Origin: JAHEIJ01 sp040235565 | GTDB lineage: Bacteria; Pseudomonadota; Gammaproteobacteria; UBA6429; Thiohalophilaceae | DNA length: 46,029 bases | Assembly: GCA_040235565.1 (NCBI GenBank) | Contig: JBECLA010000020.1 | Location: 1 to 46,029, forward strand | Direction: 5' to 3' | In this document: positions 16,945 through 25,799 of the stretch, in pieces | Layout of the letters: each line of letters starts with the position of its first letter | Position numbering within the stretch: position 1 is the first letter of the stretch | Position numbers and translations under genes: made by a program | Notes under the pieces: generated by a model | What the model saw: only the letters and a program-made list of their open reading frames with translations | Database searches by the model: none | Told to the model about the DNA's origin: nothing

Positions 16945-17970
16945 TTAACCCAACGGAAACCGCTCCATCAGGTAACACAGGCAATCCTGTTTCATGATTT
17001 CCAGATCCCGGGTCAGCATCGACGGCATAACCGGGGTCCGGGTCTGTATCCAGCGGCCATTGATTTCAAAATAGCGCGCCGTCACATCCCGATTCTGTTC
17101 GTCCCGGACCGTAAACGGTTGCATCCCGGGGTGGCGGACCTGACCGAAAGCCGTGCCCGCCGGTAGCTCATTGAAGTTAAACCGGTCGATATCCGGCAAC
17201 AGGGCAATATCATCCGTATCCGTACCGAATCCCACATCCATGTCCGCGGCCACCTTGACCGTGGCCACGGTGTGAAACAAATCCAGATCATGCGGGGTGA
17301 CCGGGTGTGCCGGAAACTCCGACAAATGCAAACAGGCTTCCAGATAATCCAGCACATGCGTCACGCCCTGCGGCATGCCGGGCTGGCCACATTCCACCGT
17401 GACTGCCGGGCACAACGGTGCCATGGCCATGGACATCACGGTATCCGGTTTGATGAAGTACACCACGGTGCGCCCAAACAGGGTGGCAAGATGTAAATAG
17501 GCCTGGTCCAGCCGGTTAACACAGGCGTAGTGCGGATTTTTACCGGTATTGTTATGCACATCCACCGAGGCAAACAGGTTCAGCTTGCTGATTTCCTCGA
17601 TGACCTGCTGCGCCATGCGATGTTCCGGCGACTCCCCCTCCTTTTTCCAGATGCGATTGTAGTCCGGTTGATCGCTGAGATGGCGCTGGCCCTGCCGGGC
17701 CGCGGCAATATTGCCGATAAACAGACTCAGGGCGCGAGGCAAGGACTTGCTGGTGTATTTGTTTAATAATTGTCGCACTGCCTCCCAGCCGGTGGTTTCA
17801 TTACCATGCAGCAGCACCGAAACAAACAGGGTATCCGGCCGCTGTCCTGCCAGGTGAATCAAGGTCGGGCCCGGCAACACCTCGTGTAAACGGTTTGCCT
17901 CCCGCTCCAGTAACCCCGACGGAAGTTCATCGTATATCTGCAGCATGGTTTTCGTCGCTATATGGTCCAT
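16945..17970 (-). CDS. M14-type succinylglutamate desuccinylase/aspartoacylase-like enzyme
   Basis: A 341-aa zinc carboxypeptidase-fold protein of the AstE/AspA type. Putative zinc ligands are H55 and E58 in LLHGNETTGWEA and H139 in SVDVHNNTGKNPHYA, the usual HxxE...H arrangement. A TVECG stretch later fits the catalytic glutamate region. These enzymes remove an acyl group from an amino acid or cut a C-terminal residue; this one's substrate is unknown. It overlaps the glutamate-cysteine-ligase-like gene by 13 bases on the same strand, suggesting a linked reaction on a glutamyl or amino-acyl compound. The upstream ATG (MDHIATKTMLQIY) is used; an internal ATG (MLQIYDELP) is possible. Confidence 0.85.
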   Translation of the reverse strand: MDHIATKTMLQIYDELPSGLLEREANRLHEVLPGPTLIHLAGQRPDTLFVSVLLHGNETTGWEAVRQLLNKYTSKSLPRALSLFIGNIAAARQGQRHLSDQPDYNRIWKKEGESPEHRMAQQVIEEISKLNLFASVDVHNNTGKNPHYACVNRLDQAYLHLATLFGRTVVYFIKPDTVMSMAMAPLCPAVTVECGQPGMPQGVTHVLDYLEACLHLSEFPAHPVTPHDLDLFHTVATVKVAADMDVGFGTDTDDIALLPDIDRFNFNELPAGTAFGQVRHPGMQPFTVRDEQNRDVTARYFEINGRWIQTRTPVMPSMLTRDLEIMKQDCLCYLMERFPLG

Positions 17971-19391
17971 TCATGTACCGGCTCACCGCTTTCCTGCCGC
18001 TCGATATAGGCCGCGGTCAATGCGGTCATATCCGCGCCGTGTTTGGCCACAAAGGCACGTTGCCAACCAGCACCATTCATTCCGCTTCGCAGCCGTGCTG
18101 CAATAATTCCCAGATAGGTCTTGCAATCATCGGCCGCAACCCCGAGCTTGTGCAGGCCGGTTTCCGCCAGAGGTAACAATTCCTTCTCTAGCAATTCATG
18201 CGCACCAAGAACATGTTCATCACGCCAGCTCAATTGCGCGCGCAAACCAAATCTTGCGGCGGCATAAAAATTATCCCGTGCCTTGTCAAACTTGATCTGG
18301 TTTTCAATGGCCGGTTCCAGCTCGCACAGAGATGTCACCACGCCATAATAAAATGCCATATTGGCCAGGGTATCGATCACACTCGGCCCGGCCGGAACGA
18401 CCCGGTGCTCAATGCGTAAATGTGGCCTCCCTTCGGCATCAAACCCGACCAGGGGCCGGTTCCAGCGCCAAATCGTGCCATTATGTAAACGTAAATGCCG
18501 CAGTTCCGGATTGTTTTCCTCATAGGAGACCGGCAACAAGACCGGATAATGCTCCAGATTTTCCTGGAACAATTCCAGCAGCGAACTGCGTACATAACCG
18601 GTACCAAACGTGACACGGCGAATGGGGCCAAACATGGCGCCGTCATAGCCACCCACCGCCACCGCCTGTTCAAAAACCGGGATGCGTGTTTCGGCCCATA
18701 AATTTTTCCCGAACAGAAACGGTGAATTGGCGGTCAGGGCCACCATCGGGGCCGCGAGAATCTGACTGGCATTATAGGCCCGTACTGCCTGGAGCGGATT
18801 TAATTGCAGATGGATCTGGAACGACGTCGCGGCCGACTCCAGCATGACATCCCGATGGGTGACGCGCAGGTGCTCTTCGCCGTTAATGTCCAACACCAGC
18901 GGTTTACCCTTGCGCATCCGTACGACTTCCCGGTTCAGCGCTCGATAGCGCTCCATTTTCGACATGTTCCCCGGTTGCAGGTCCTCGTTTTGCACCGTGG
19001 GTAAAATTCCGATCATGGCCAATTGACAATGCAGTTGCGCCGCGGTGTCATGACACTGCCCCCAGGTCTGGATCAACTCCGCATGCATGGCCGACAGGGC
19101 GTGACCGGTCAACTCCCGCGGCGTACTGTTGACCTCAAAATTGAAACTGGCCAGTTCCGGACTGGCCAGTGGATTGGCAAGTTGCCGGAGAAATTCAGCA
19201 TTGCGAGGTGCCGGATGATAGTGTTCATCCAGCAACCAGGCCTCGAGTTCAAATCCGCTTACGGGGTGACCTTCAACAAAACGGGCTTGCGCGAACCATT
19301 CCGCCAGCGTCCGGGTCTCGGCCTGTAATTGCTGTTTAAACCGGGCGTAATCCTCGGCGGTAAAATGACTGCTCTGGATCTCTTCACCCAT
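17958..19391 (-). CDS. Glutamate-cysteine ligase family (GCS2-like) carboxylate-amine ligase
   Basis: A 477-aa ATP-dependent ligase-like protein. The GCS2 fold is suggested by GFELEAWLLDEHYHP (N-terminal substrate loop), FNFEVNSTPRELTGHALSAMH, ESAATSFQIHLQLNP and LRIEHRVVPAGPSVIDTLANMAFYYG, which provide the acidic metal ligands and arginines typical of gamma-glutamyl ligases. It is not E. coli-type GshA. It may make gamma-glutamylcysteine or another gamma-glutamyl amide. It is part of a minus-strand set with the M14-type gene downstream (13-base overlap) and murU upstream (18-base gap). Exact substrate cannot be fixed from sequence. Confidence 0.85.
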   Translation of the reverse strand: MGEEIQSSHFTAEDYARFKQQLQAETRTLAEWFAQARFVEGHPVSGFELEAWLLDEHYHPAPRNAEFLRQLANPLASPELASFNFEVNSTPRELTGHALSAMHAELIQTWGQCHDTAAQLHCQLAMIGILPTVQNEDLQPGNMSKMERYRALNREVVRMRKGKPLVLDINGEEHLRVTHRDVMLESAATSFQIHLQLNPLQAVRAYNASQILAAPMVALTANSPFLFGKNLWAETRIPVFEQAVAVGGYDGAMFGPIRRVTFGTGYVRSSLLELFQENLEHYPVLLPVSYEENNPELRHLRLHNGTIWRWNRPLVGFDAEGRPHLRIEHRVVPAGPSVIDTLANMAFYYGVVTSLCELEPAIENQIKFDKARDNFYAAARFGLRAQLSWRDEHVLGAHELLEKELLPLAETGLHKLGVAADDCKTYLGIIAARLRSGMNGAGWQRAFVAKHGADMTALTAAYIERQESGEPVHEWTI

Positions 19392-19409
19392 GCTTGATCA
19401 TGCCCTTCG

Positions 19410-20081
19410 TTATGATGTGGTAGTTAACGCGGCATCCAGCTCGCGCAAGCGTTCCGGTGTACCGATATCCCACCAGCGTCCCTGATAATATTCACCACTT
19501 ACCAGACCTTCCGCCATGGCGGACTTCAACAATGGCGCGAGCGGCCGGATGCCGGGTTCCAGCCCGGCAAATAAACGGGGATGATAAATACCGATCCCAC
19601 TGTAAGTGAGTCTGGGCTGCCCCTCCACCTGCAACTGCCCGTTACGAGCAAGGTAAAAATCACCCTGTGGATTATGTGGCGGGTTAGCCACCATCACCAG
19701 ATGCGCCAGACCCTCGAGCCGGGACGGCAGTTGTTGCACAGGATAGTCACACCAGATATCACCATTAACGACCACAAAAGGATCTGCTCCCAGCTGCGGC
19801 AGGGCCTGCACGATACCCCCCGCCGTCTCCAGCGCTGCCGGTACCTCGGGCGAGTAGCGGATCCGCAAGCCATACTGTTCCCCGTTTCCCAGCCGCGCTT
19901 CGATTTGCTTGCCAAGCCAGGCGTGGTTGATGATGACATCCTTGATGCCGGCCTGCTGCAAGGCAACCAGGTGATATTCGATCAAGGTCTTGCCCCCGAC
20001 CTCAAGTAATGGCTTGGGCGTATGGTCAGTCAAGGGTCGCATACGTTCACCGCGACCGGCTGCAAGGATCATGGCTTTCAT
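19410..20081 (-). CDS. murU: N-acetylmuramate alpha-1-phosphate uridylyltransferase
   Basis: The 223-aa protein is a sugar-nucleotidyltransferase (MKAMILAAGRGERMRPLTDHTPKPLLEVGGKTLIEY, with the GxGxRxxPxT...PKP loop). Later FVVVNGDIWCDYP holds the metal-binding Asp. Its length and its position just downstream of amgK identify it as MurU, which turns MurNAc-1-phosphate into UDP-MurNAc and so bypasses de novo synthesis (and fosfomycin inhibition of MurA) in Pseudomonas putida. Without that neighbour it would be called a generic glucose-1-phosphate thymidylyltransferase-like enzyme. It links cytoplasmic wall recycling to the wall genes in the first part of the window. Confidence 0.92.
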   Translation of the reverse strand: MKAMILAAGRGERMRPLTDHTPKPLLEVGGKTLIEYHLVALQQAGIKDVIINHAWLGKQIEARLGNGEQYGLRIRYSPEVPAALETAGGIVQALPQLGADPFVVVNGDIWCDYPVQQLPSRLEGLAHLVMVANPPHNPQGDFYLARNGQLQVEGQPRLTYSGIGIYHPRLFAGLEPGIRPLAPLLKSAMAEGLVSGEYYQGRWWDIGTPERLRELDAALTTTS

Positions 20082-20132
20082 GGTTCAGTATTGTATTAAC
20101 GTCTTGCCCAACGCTTACGGATTCGGTTCAGA

Positions 20133-21140
20133 TTAATCATGGTGCCTGGCCATGGCCGCTTCCACCAGGCCAATGAATGGTTCAAGCACCGGATAATCCT
20201 TGCCCACCTCGATGACATAGCCCAGCGTACGTGGAACGTCCTTGAGGTAACCGGGTTTGGCATCTCGATGGTTCAGGCGGGCGAAGATCCCACTGGCTTT
20301 CAGGTGACGCTGGATCCCCATGAGGTCAAACCAGCTGAGAAACCGGGATTCGCTCACATCCGCCAACATGCCTTGCTGGCGTGCCTGCTGATAATACTGT
20401 GTCACCCAGGCTTCGACTTGTTGTCGTGGCCAGGCGATATAACAATCGCGTAGCAGCGATACCAGATCATAGGTAACCGGACCCATCACCGCATCCTGAA
20501 AATCGAGGATGCCCGGATTGGGCGTACTGATCATCAGATTACGGGAATGATAGTCGCGGTGCACGATCACCTGCGGTTGCTGCAAGGCGGTTTCCGCCAG
20601 ATAAGTGAATGCGGCATCAATGATGGTGTTGTCGGCATCACCCAGTTGCATGGCCAGATGACGCTCAAGATACCAGTGCCGAAATAATTCCATCTCGGCC
20701 ATTAACAGCTTGCGATCATAGGGTGGCAAATCGGACTGTCCATGTGCCTGCAGTCGTAACAATGCCTGCATGGCATCCGCGTATAACGACTCGACGGTTG
20801 CTGCATTCAACTCGGGCAAATACATTCGATCACCGAGATCGGTCAGCAACAAAAAACCCTGTTGCAGATCCTGTTGCAATACCTCCGGCACATGCAATCC
20901 GATCCCGGTCATCAGTGCCGAAACGTGAATATAGGGCTGACAATCTTCATGCGTGGGTGGCGCATCCATCACAATGCGTGTGGTGGCATCATAACGCACA
21001 CGAAAATAGCGACGAAAACTGGCATCCGCTGAAGCCGGTGTGATCTCGTAGTCTACAATACCCGCCACGGTTCGCAGCCAGGTTTGCAACTGTTCAAAGC
21101 GTGGATCCAAACTCATCCCTTTAACAACTTCGGAAAGCAT
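20133..21140 (-). CDS. amgK: N-acetylmuramate/N-acetylglucosamine anomeric kinase
   Basis: A 335-aa phosphotransferase of the APH/choline kinase fold. The Brenner motif VIHRDYHSRNLMIS (HxDxxxxN) and the metal-binding ILDFQDAVMGP are clear. AmgK phosphorylates the anomeric carbon of MurNAc, giving the MurU substrate; the gene pair next to lptD is known from Pseudomonas. The ATG at 21140 or that at 21116 (MSLDPRFEQLQTW) could be the start. TATAAT on the minus strand (21142-21147) lies directly against the first ATG, so a transcript from that promoter would favour the internal one. Downstream murU follows after 51 bases. Confidence 0.92.
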   Translation of the reverse strand: MLSEVVKGMSLDPRFEQLQTWLRTVAGIVDYEITPASADASFRRYFRVRYDATTRIVMDAPPTHEDCQPYIHVSALMTGIGLHVPEVLQQDLQQGFLLLTDLGDRMYLPELNAATVESLYADAMQALLRLQAHGQSDLPPYDRKLLMAEMELFRHWYLERHLAMQLGDADNTIIDAAFTYLAETALQQPQVIVHRDYHSRNLMISTPNPGILDFQDAVMGPVTYDLVSLLRDCYIAWPRQQVEAWVTQYYQQARQQGMLADVSESRFLSWFDLMGIQRHLKASGIFARLNHRDAKPGYLKDVPRTLGYVIEVGKDYPVLEPFIGLVEAAMARHHD

Positions 21141-21141
21141 G

Positions 21142-21147
21142 ATTATA
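21142..21147 (-). promoter_or_regulatory. Candidate -10 box of amgK
   Basis: Read on the minus strand, 21142-21147 is a perfect TATAAT. Its expected start of transcription would fall within the first codons of the longest amgK frame. That argues either for the internal start at 21116 or for another promoter. I see no good -35 at 17 bases. Confidence 0.4.
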
Positions 21148-21207
21148 CATGGCCCACTATCTTAACAGGTGACGCACTCAACAGCTTCGCCTTTATCCCG
21201 CCGCATG

Positions 21208-21213
21208 TATAAT
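21208..21213 (+). promoter_or_regulatory. Candidate -10 box of lptD
   Basis: A perfect TATAAT at 21208-21213 precedes the lptD coding region and overlaps an in-frame ATG at 21212. A transcript starting about 7 bases later could not use that ATG, so the ATG at 21251, which opens a signal peptide, is the likely start. The -35 region (near 21185-21190) is weak. The divergent amgK box is about 60 bases away. Confidence 0.45.
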
Positions 21214-21250
21214 GGACTCTCCATTATCAAGGGATACACCGCTGCGCACT

Positions 21251-23428
21251 ATGTTTGTCGTGCGATTTACATTTACCGGACTGTGCATCGGACTGTTCTG
21301 TTTGCAGTCGGGTCAGGCGGCAGAATATGTGGGTTTGCCCAATCCGCCGATATCGACATCACAAGCCGACGAGCTTTGTGATACCCGCGCGTATCCGATT
21401 ATTCCTGATATCCCGGAACTGGAACAAGACAAGACCGACTTGCAGGCGGATGAGGCTGATATCAGCCAGGAAGACGTCTCGGTTTTTCGGGGCAAGGTCG
21501 TGATTCGCCGAGGCAAAGCCAGGCTGGAAGCTGATCATGCTAACTATGACTATCTAAGTGAGACGCTGGATGCGACTGGCAGTATCCGTTTTACCGGCAA
21601 CGGTATGCGGATCACCGGTACCGACGTGCATGCCGACATGAAAAACAATACCGCCAGCTTCAATAATGCCCTGTTTTATTCCAATGAACGGGCCAACGGC
21701 ACGGCACAAAGTATTCACCTGCTTGATCGGTATCGGCTGGAATTGTATGAGGCGACCTATACCTCCTGCGACCCGCTGGATCCCGACTGGCAATTAAGTG
21801 CTGACAAGATCCATCTGGACAGGGAATCCCAGCAAGGCACGGCCGAACACATGGTGCTGCGTTTTCAGAATGTGCCGTTCTTTTACTTTCCCTATGTGCG
21901 CTTCCCGATCAGTGAACAGCGTCTGAGTGGATTTCTGTATCCTACCATCGGTAATTCCGACAAACTCGGCGCCCAGTTCCAGTTGCCTTATTACTGGAAC
22001 ATCGCACCCAATTATGATGCCACCTTCACCCCGTGGTACATGTCGAAACGCGGTACCATGCTGCAAACCGAGTTTCGCTATCTGCACAGCATTAACCAGG
22101 GCGAGTTGCGGGTCGATTATCTCAACCAGGATAAGGAGTACCTGGATGAAGAGCGGAATGCCTTTCGCTGGCAACATGCCGGCCATCCATTTAAAAACTG
22201 GTCGACCCGGGTGGATTACAGCCAGGTCAGTGATACGGATTATCTGCTCGACTTCGGTAACAGCCTGGATGCCACCAGTACCACGCATCTGACCCAACAG
22301 GGCAAACTCAACTATGAGGCCGCGAACTGGCACTTTACCGCGAATGCCCAGGGTTACCAGACACTGAGTGGCGGCAATCCCTATGAACGCCTGCCCCAGC
22401 TGCTCTTCACCAGTCATTTACCGGAACTGGACAACCGCTTGCATTATGGTCTGGATGGGGAATGGGTGCTGTATAGCCATGATGACGATATCGTCCAGGG
22501 CCAACGTCTGGATATTTATCCCGCCATCAGTCTGCCGTTGCGCAATAGCGCGGGGTTTATCACCCCCAGGCTGGCCTACCGCTATACCCAGTATGAACTG
22601 ACCGACGTGACCCCGGGCAGCGAGACCTCGCTCAGCCGAAGCTTGCCCACGGCCTCCCTCGATAGCGGCCTGTTTTTCGAACGTAATACCCGGGTTGGTA
22701 ACACCGCGCTGGTGCAGACGCTCGAACCCCGCCTGTATTACGTTTATACCCCGTATCGGGACCAGGACGATCTGCCGGTGTTCGACACCCAGCAATCCGA
22801 CTTCAATATCAATGAGCCGATTAAGCCGGACTTTTTTGACGGCCCCGACCGGGTGGAAGACGCCAACCGGCTCACCGCGCTGCTGTCGACCCGCTATCTC
22901 AGTCAGGACAGCGGCGCCGAATTGCTCATGGCCGGCATTGGCCAGGTGTATTATTTCGAAGACCGTCTGGTGACGCTGCCGGGTGGCAGTCCCCAGACCA
23001 GTTCCCGCTCCAACATCATTGCCATCCTCACCAGCCGCCCTTCCAGCCGCTGGCTGTTTCATTACGACACCCAATGGGATACCGAAACCCAGAAGTTTGA
23101 TCTCCATACCGCTTATCTGCACTTCAACCACACTCCCCGCCAGACACTCAAGCTGGCCTACCGCTTCGAACGGGACGTGCTGGAAACGGCGGAGGCCGGG
23201 TTTGACTGGCAATTCACGCCTCGCTGGCGGTTTCACGGGCGGGAGATCTACGACCTGCTCAACGACCGTAACCAGGAAGCGGAGCTCGGCCTGCGTTACG
23301 ACAGCTGCTGCTGGGCCGTGGCTTTTGCGGCGAAGGAACGTTTCGTGACGGATCTGGAACCCCTGGACAGAAGCTTCTATATCGAGCTGGAGCTGAAAGG
23401 ACTGTCGAGCCTCTCCACCGGTTTCTAG
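21251..23428 (+). CDS. lptD: LPS-assembly outer-membrane protein LptD
   Basis: LptD inserts lipopolysaccharide into the outer membrane with LptE. From ATG 21251 it is 725 aa and begins with a signal peptide (MFVVRFTFTGLCIGLFCLQSGQAA). A periplasmic OstA/LptA-like beta-jellyroll follows (about residues 70-170: VSVFRGKVVIRRGKARLEADHANYDY, LDATGSIRFTGNGMRITGTD), then a large beta-barrel. Cysteines match the LptD disulfide set: ELCDTRAY near the N-terminus, YTSCDPLDPDW, and the adjacent pair in YDSCCWAV near the end. The barrel starts after FYFPYVRFPISEQRLSGFLYPTIG, a hallmark stretch. A longer frame from 21212 is rejected because its ATG overlaps TATAAT. surA follows after 68 bases. Confidence 0.96.
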   Translation: MFVVRFTFTGLCIGLFCLQSGQAAEYVGLPNPPISTSQADELCDTRAYPIIPDIPELEQDKTDLQADEADISQEDVSVFRGKVVIRRGKARLEADHANYDYLSETLDATGSIRFTGNGMRITGTDVHADMKNNTASFNNALFYSNERANGTAQSIHLLDRYRLELYEATYTSCDPLDPDWQLSADKIHLDRESQQGTAEHMVLRFQNVPFFYFPYVRFPISEQRLSGFLYPTIGNSDKLGAQFQLPYYWNIAPNYDATFTPWYMSKRGTMLQTEFRYLHSINQGELRVDYLNQDKEYLDEERNAFRWQHAGHPFKNWSTRVDYSQVSDTDYLLDFGNSLDATSTTHLTQQGKLNYEAANWHFTANAQGYQTLSGGNPYERLPQLLFTSHLPELDNRLHYGLDGEWVLYSHDDDIVQGQRLDIYPAISLPLRNSAGFITPRLAYRYTQYELTDVTPGSETSLSRSLPTASLDSGLFFERNTRVGNTALVQTLEPRLYYVYTPYRDQDDLPVFDTQQSDFNINEPIKPDFFDGPDRVEDANRLTALLSTRYLSQDSGAELLMAGIGQVYYFEDRLVTLPGGSPQTSSRSNIIAILTSRPSSRWLFHYDTQWDTETQKFDLHTAYLHFNHTPRQTLKLAYRFERDVLETAEAGFDWQFTPRWRFHGREIYDLLNDRNQEAELGLRYDSCCWAVAFAAKERFVTDLEPLDRSFYIELELKGLSSLSTGF

Positions 23429-23444
23429 CCGCCCCCCCTCTCAA

Positions 23445-23473
23445 GTCGCCTGGTTCATGCTATCCTTGGCGAC
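23445..23473 (+). promoter_or_regulatory. Possible surA promoter with a flanking inverted repeat
   Basis: TGC-TATCCT at 23458-23466 resembles an extended -10 element (TGn plus a 4/6 match to TATAAT), about 30 bases before the surA start. It lies inside an inverted repeat, GTCGCC (23445-23450) and GGCGAC (23468-23473), with 17 bases between the arms. This could be a promoter with an operator, or chance; the arms are short. Confidence 0.25.
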
Positions 23474-23496
23474 CCTGAAATTAGCTGGAAATCCGC

Positions 23497-24813
23497 ATGA
23501 AGTCCGTCGTTTATCGCTGTCTCCACCTCTGCTGTTTATCGCTGTTTGCCGTCACGCTGGCCGCACAGACACAGGCGGCCAAACCGGTGGTGCAGGAAAT
23601 TGACCACATCGTTGCCGTCGCCAATGACGATGTGATTACCTTTACCGAACTGGAAAAACGCATGCGCCTGGTAAAGCAACAAATACAGCGCCGGCAGGCC
23701 AAATTGCCGTCCGATGAGGTACTGCGGAAACAGATCCTCGAACAGCTGATCATGGAACGCCTGCAACTGCAGGTGGCGGAGCAGGTGGGTATCCGGGTTG
23801 ATGATGAAAGTATCAACAAGGTGGTCAGCAACATCGCCAGAGAAAACAATCTCACCCTGGAGCAATTTCGTGAAGTACTGGCCCGTGAAGGCTATAACTT
23901 TGCCGACTTCCGCGACAATATTCGCAAGGACATCACCCTCAATCAGTTACGCAAGCGCCGGGTGGAAAACCGGGTGACGGTCACGGAGCAGGAAGTGGAT
24001 AACTACCTGATGAGTATGGCCAATCAGGGCGACCGCAATGATGAATTTCACCTCGGGCACATCCTGGTCGCCGTCCCCGAAGCCGCCAGCCCGGAGCAGA
24101 TTCAGGCTGCCAAAAATCAGGCCGAAGCCATTCACGCACGTTTGCGGCTGGGCGCGGATTTCGCCCAGACCGCCATCGCGGAATCCGCCGGCCAACGCGC
24201 CCTGGAGGGTGGCGACCTGGGCTGGCGCAAGGCAGGGCAGATGCCGACCCTGTTTGCCGAAAGCGTACTCAATATGCAGGTGGGCGAAATTAGCGATCTG
24301 ATCCGCAGCCCCAGTGGGTTTCACATCATCAAACTGCTGGATCGTCGCAGCACCGAGCAACGCCATACCGTGCGGCAGACCCTGGCCCGGCATATTCTGA
24401 TCAAGCCCAATGAAGTGGTATCAAACGAGGAAGCCCGTCAGCGTATCACCCGCCTGTATGAACGCATTCTGGCCGGCGCTGATTTCGGCCAACTGGCCCG
24501 TGCCAGTTCTGACGACACGGCATCGGCGGTGGAAGGCGGCAGCCTCGGCTGGGTCAATCCCGGGGTGATGGTGCCGGAATTCGAGGAACAGATGAACAGA
24601 CTGCAACCCGGCCAGATCAGCGCTCCGTTTGAAAGTCAGTTCGGCTGGCATATCGTCCAGGTCATGGCGCGACGCCAGCATGACGACACCCAGCAGTTTG
24701 AACGGATGCAGGCACGCCAGTTGATTGGCCAGCGCAAATCCGAAGACGCGGTTGAAAACTGGCTGCGGGAAATACGCAGTGAAGCTTACGTGGAATACCG
24801 CCTGAACCAGTGA
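23497..24813 (+). CDS. surA: Periplasmic chaperone / peptidyl-prolyl isomerase SurA
   Basis: SurA escorts outer-membrane proteins, including LptD, through the periplasm. The 438-aa precursor has a signal peptide (residues about 1-27), the SurA N-terminal chaperone domain (IVAVANDDVITFTELEKRMRLVKQQI ... LEQLIMERLQLQVAEQVGIRVDD), then two parvulin domains, recognisable by EFHLGHILVAVPEAAS ... GGDLGWRKAGQMPTLFAESVLNMQVGEISDLIRSPSGFHIIKLLD and ARHILIKPNEVVS ... GGSLGWVNPGVMVPEFEEQMNRLQPGQISAPFESQFGWHIVQV. Length agrees with E. coli SurA (428 aa). The stop shares bases with the pdxA GTG (GTGA, 24810-24813). Confidence 0.97.
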   Translation: MKSVVYRCLHLCCLSLFAVTLAAQTQAAKPVVQEIDHIVAVANDDVITFTELEKRMRLVKQQIQRRQAKLPSDEVLRKQILEQLIMERLQLQVAEQVGIRVDDESINKVVSNIARENNLTLEQFREVLAREGYNFADFRDNIRKDITLNQLRKRRVENRVTVTEQEVDNYLMSMANQGDRNDEFHLGHILVAVPEAASPEQIQAAKNQAEAIHARLRLGADFAQTAIAESAGQRALEGGDLGWRKAGQMPTLFAESVLNMQVGEISDLIRSPSGFHIIKLLDRRSTEQRHTVRQTLARHILIKPNEVVSNEEARQRITRLYERILAGADFGQLARASSDDTASAVEGGSLGWVNPGVMVPEFEEQMNRLQPGQISAPFESQFGWHIVQVMARRQHDDTQQFERMQARQLIGQRKSEDAVENWLREIRSEAYVEYRLNQ

Positions 24814-25799
24814 GCCTGCATCCCCAACGCATCGCCATCACACCGGGTGAACCGGCAGGTATCGGTCCTGATTTACTGATTCAACTGATTCAACAACCCC
24901 GGTTACAGGAACTGATTGCGATTGCCGATCCCGGGCTGCTGCAACAGCGGGCCCAACAGCTGGGGCTGCCCCTTACCCTGATACCGCATGATCCCGCCCG
25001 GCCACCCGCTGCGTTGCCGGCCGGTCAACTGGGCATCGTCCCGGTCAGCACTTCGGTTCCCGCCAGAGCCGGTCACCTCGACCCGCGTAACGCTCCCTAT
25101 GTACTGGAATGCCTGCGACGGGCGGCCAGCGGCTGCCTGCAGCAGGAATTCACGGCGCTGGTGACCGGACCGATCCACAAGGGCGTGATCAATGACGCGG
25201 GTATTCCTTTTACCGGGCATACCGAGTATCTGGCCGAACTGACCGGCACCCCGCAGGTGGTGATGTTATTGACCGCCCCGGGACTGCGCGTGGCGCTGGC
25301 CACCACCCACCTCCCCCTGCGTGAGGTCGCCGACGCCATTACCCGGGAGACGCTGACCACCACCCTGACGATCCTGGATCAGGACCTGCGCCGGCGCTTC
25401 GGCCTCGCCCGACCCCGCATCAGCGTGCTGGGACTCAATCCTCATGCCGGTGAAGGTGGCCATCTGGGCCGGGAAGAAATCGACATTATCATGCCGGTCA
25501 TCGCGGAATTGCGCGAGCAAGGCCTGGACCTCCGCGGTCCGCTTCCCGCCGACACGGCCTTTGATCCCGGCCGCCTGGATGAAACGGATTGCTTTCTCGC
25601 CATGTACCATGACCAGGGCCTGCCGGTGCTCAAGCATTACGGCTTTGGCCAGGCGGTCAATGTCACGCTCGGCTTGCCGATGATCCGGACCTCGGTCGAT
25701 CACGGCACCGCGCTGGAACTTGCCGGCTCCGGCCAGGCCCAGACCGGCAGTCTGCGGGCCGCCATCGCCACGGCAACGGAAATGGCCCGTTACGGCTAA
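24810..25799 (+). CDS. pdxA: 4-hydroxythreonine-4-phosphate dehydrogenase
   Basis: PdxA oxidises 4-phosphohydroxythreonine in the DXP-dependent pyridoxal phosphate pathway. The 329-aa product has ITPGEPAGIGPDLLIQL at the N-terminus, TGPIHKGVINDAGIPFTGHTEYLAEL, LGLNPHAGEGGHLGREE, GPLPADTAFDP and AMYHDQGLPVLKHYGFGQAVNVTLGLPMIRTSVDHGTALELAG, all strongly diagnostic and containing the metal-binding histidines. It uses a GTG start that overlaps the surA stop. The gene normally precedes rsmA; here rsmA lies about 18 kb away. Its stop overlaps the stop of the convergent DUF1624-type gene by 4 bases. Confidence 0.97.
   Translation: MSLHPQRIAITPGEPAGIGPDLLIQLIQQPRLQELIAIADPGLLQQRAQQLGLPLTLIPHDPARPPAALPAGQLGIVPVSTSVPARAGHLDPRNAPYVLECLRRAASGCLQQEFTALVTGPIHKGVINDAGIPFTGHTEYLAELTGTPQVVMLLTAPGLRVALATTHLPLREVADAITRETLTTTLTILDQDLRRRFGLARPRISVLGLNPHAGEGGHLGREEIDIIMPVIAELREQGLDLRGPLPADTAFDPGRLDETDCFLAMYHDQGLPVLKHYGFGQAVNVTLGLPMIRTSVDHGTALELAGSGQAQTGSLRAAIATATEMARYG

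Noticed and set aside
22418..23236. 272-codon minus-strand frame opposite lptD
   Set aside because: Antisense shadow of lptD in GC-rich DNA with no start signal or domain.
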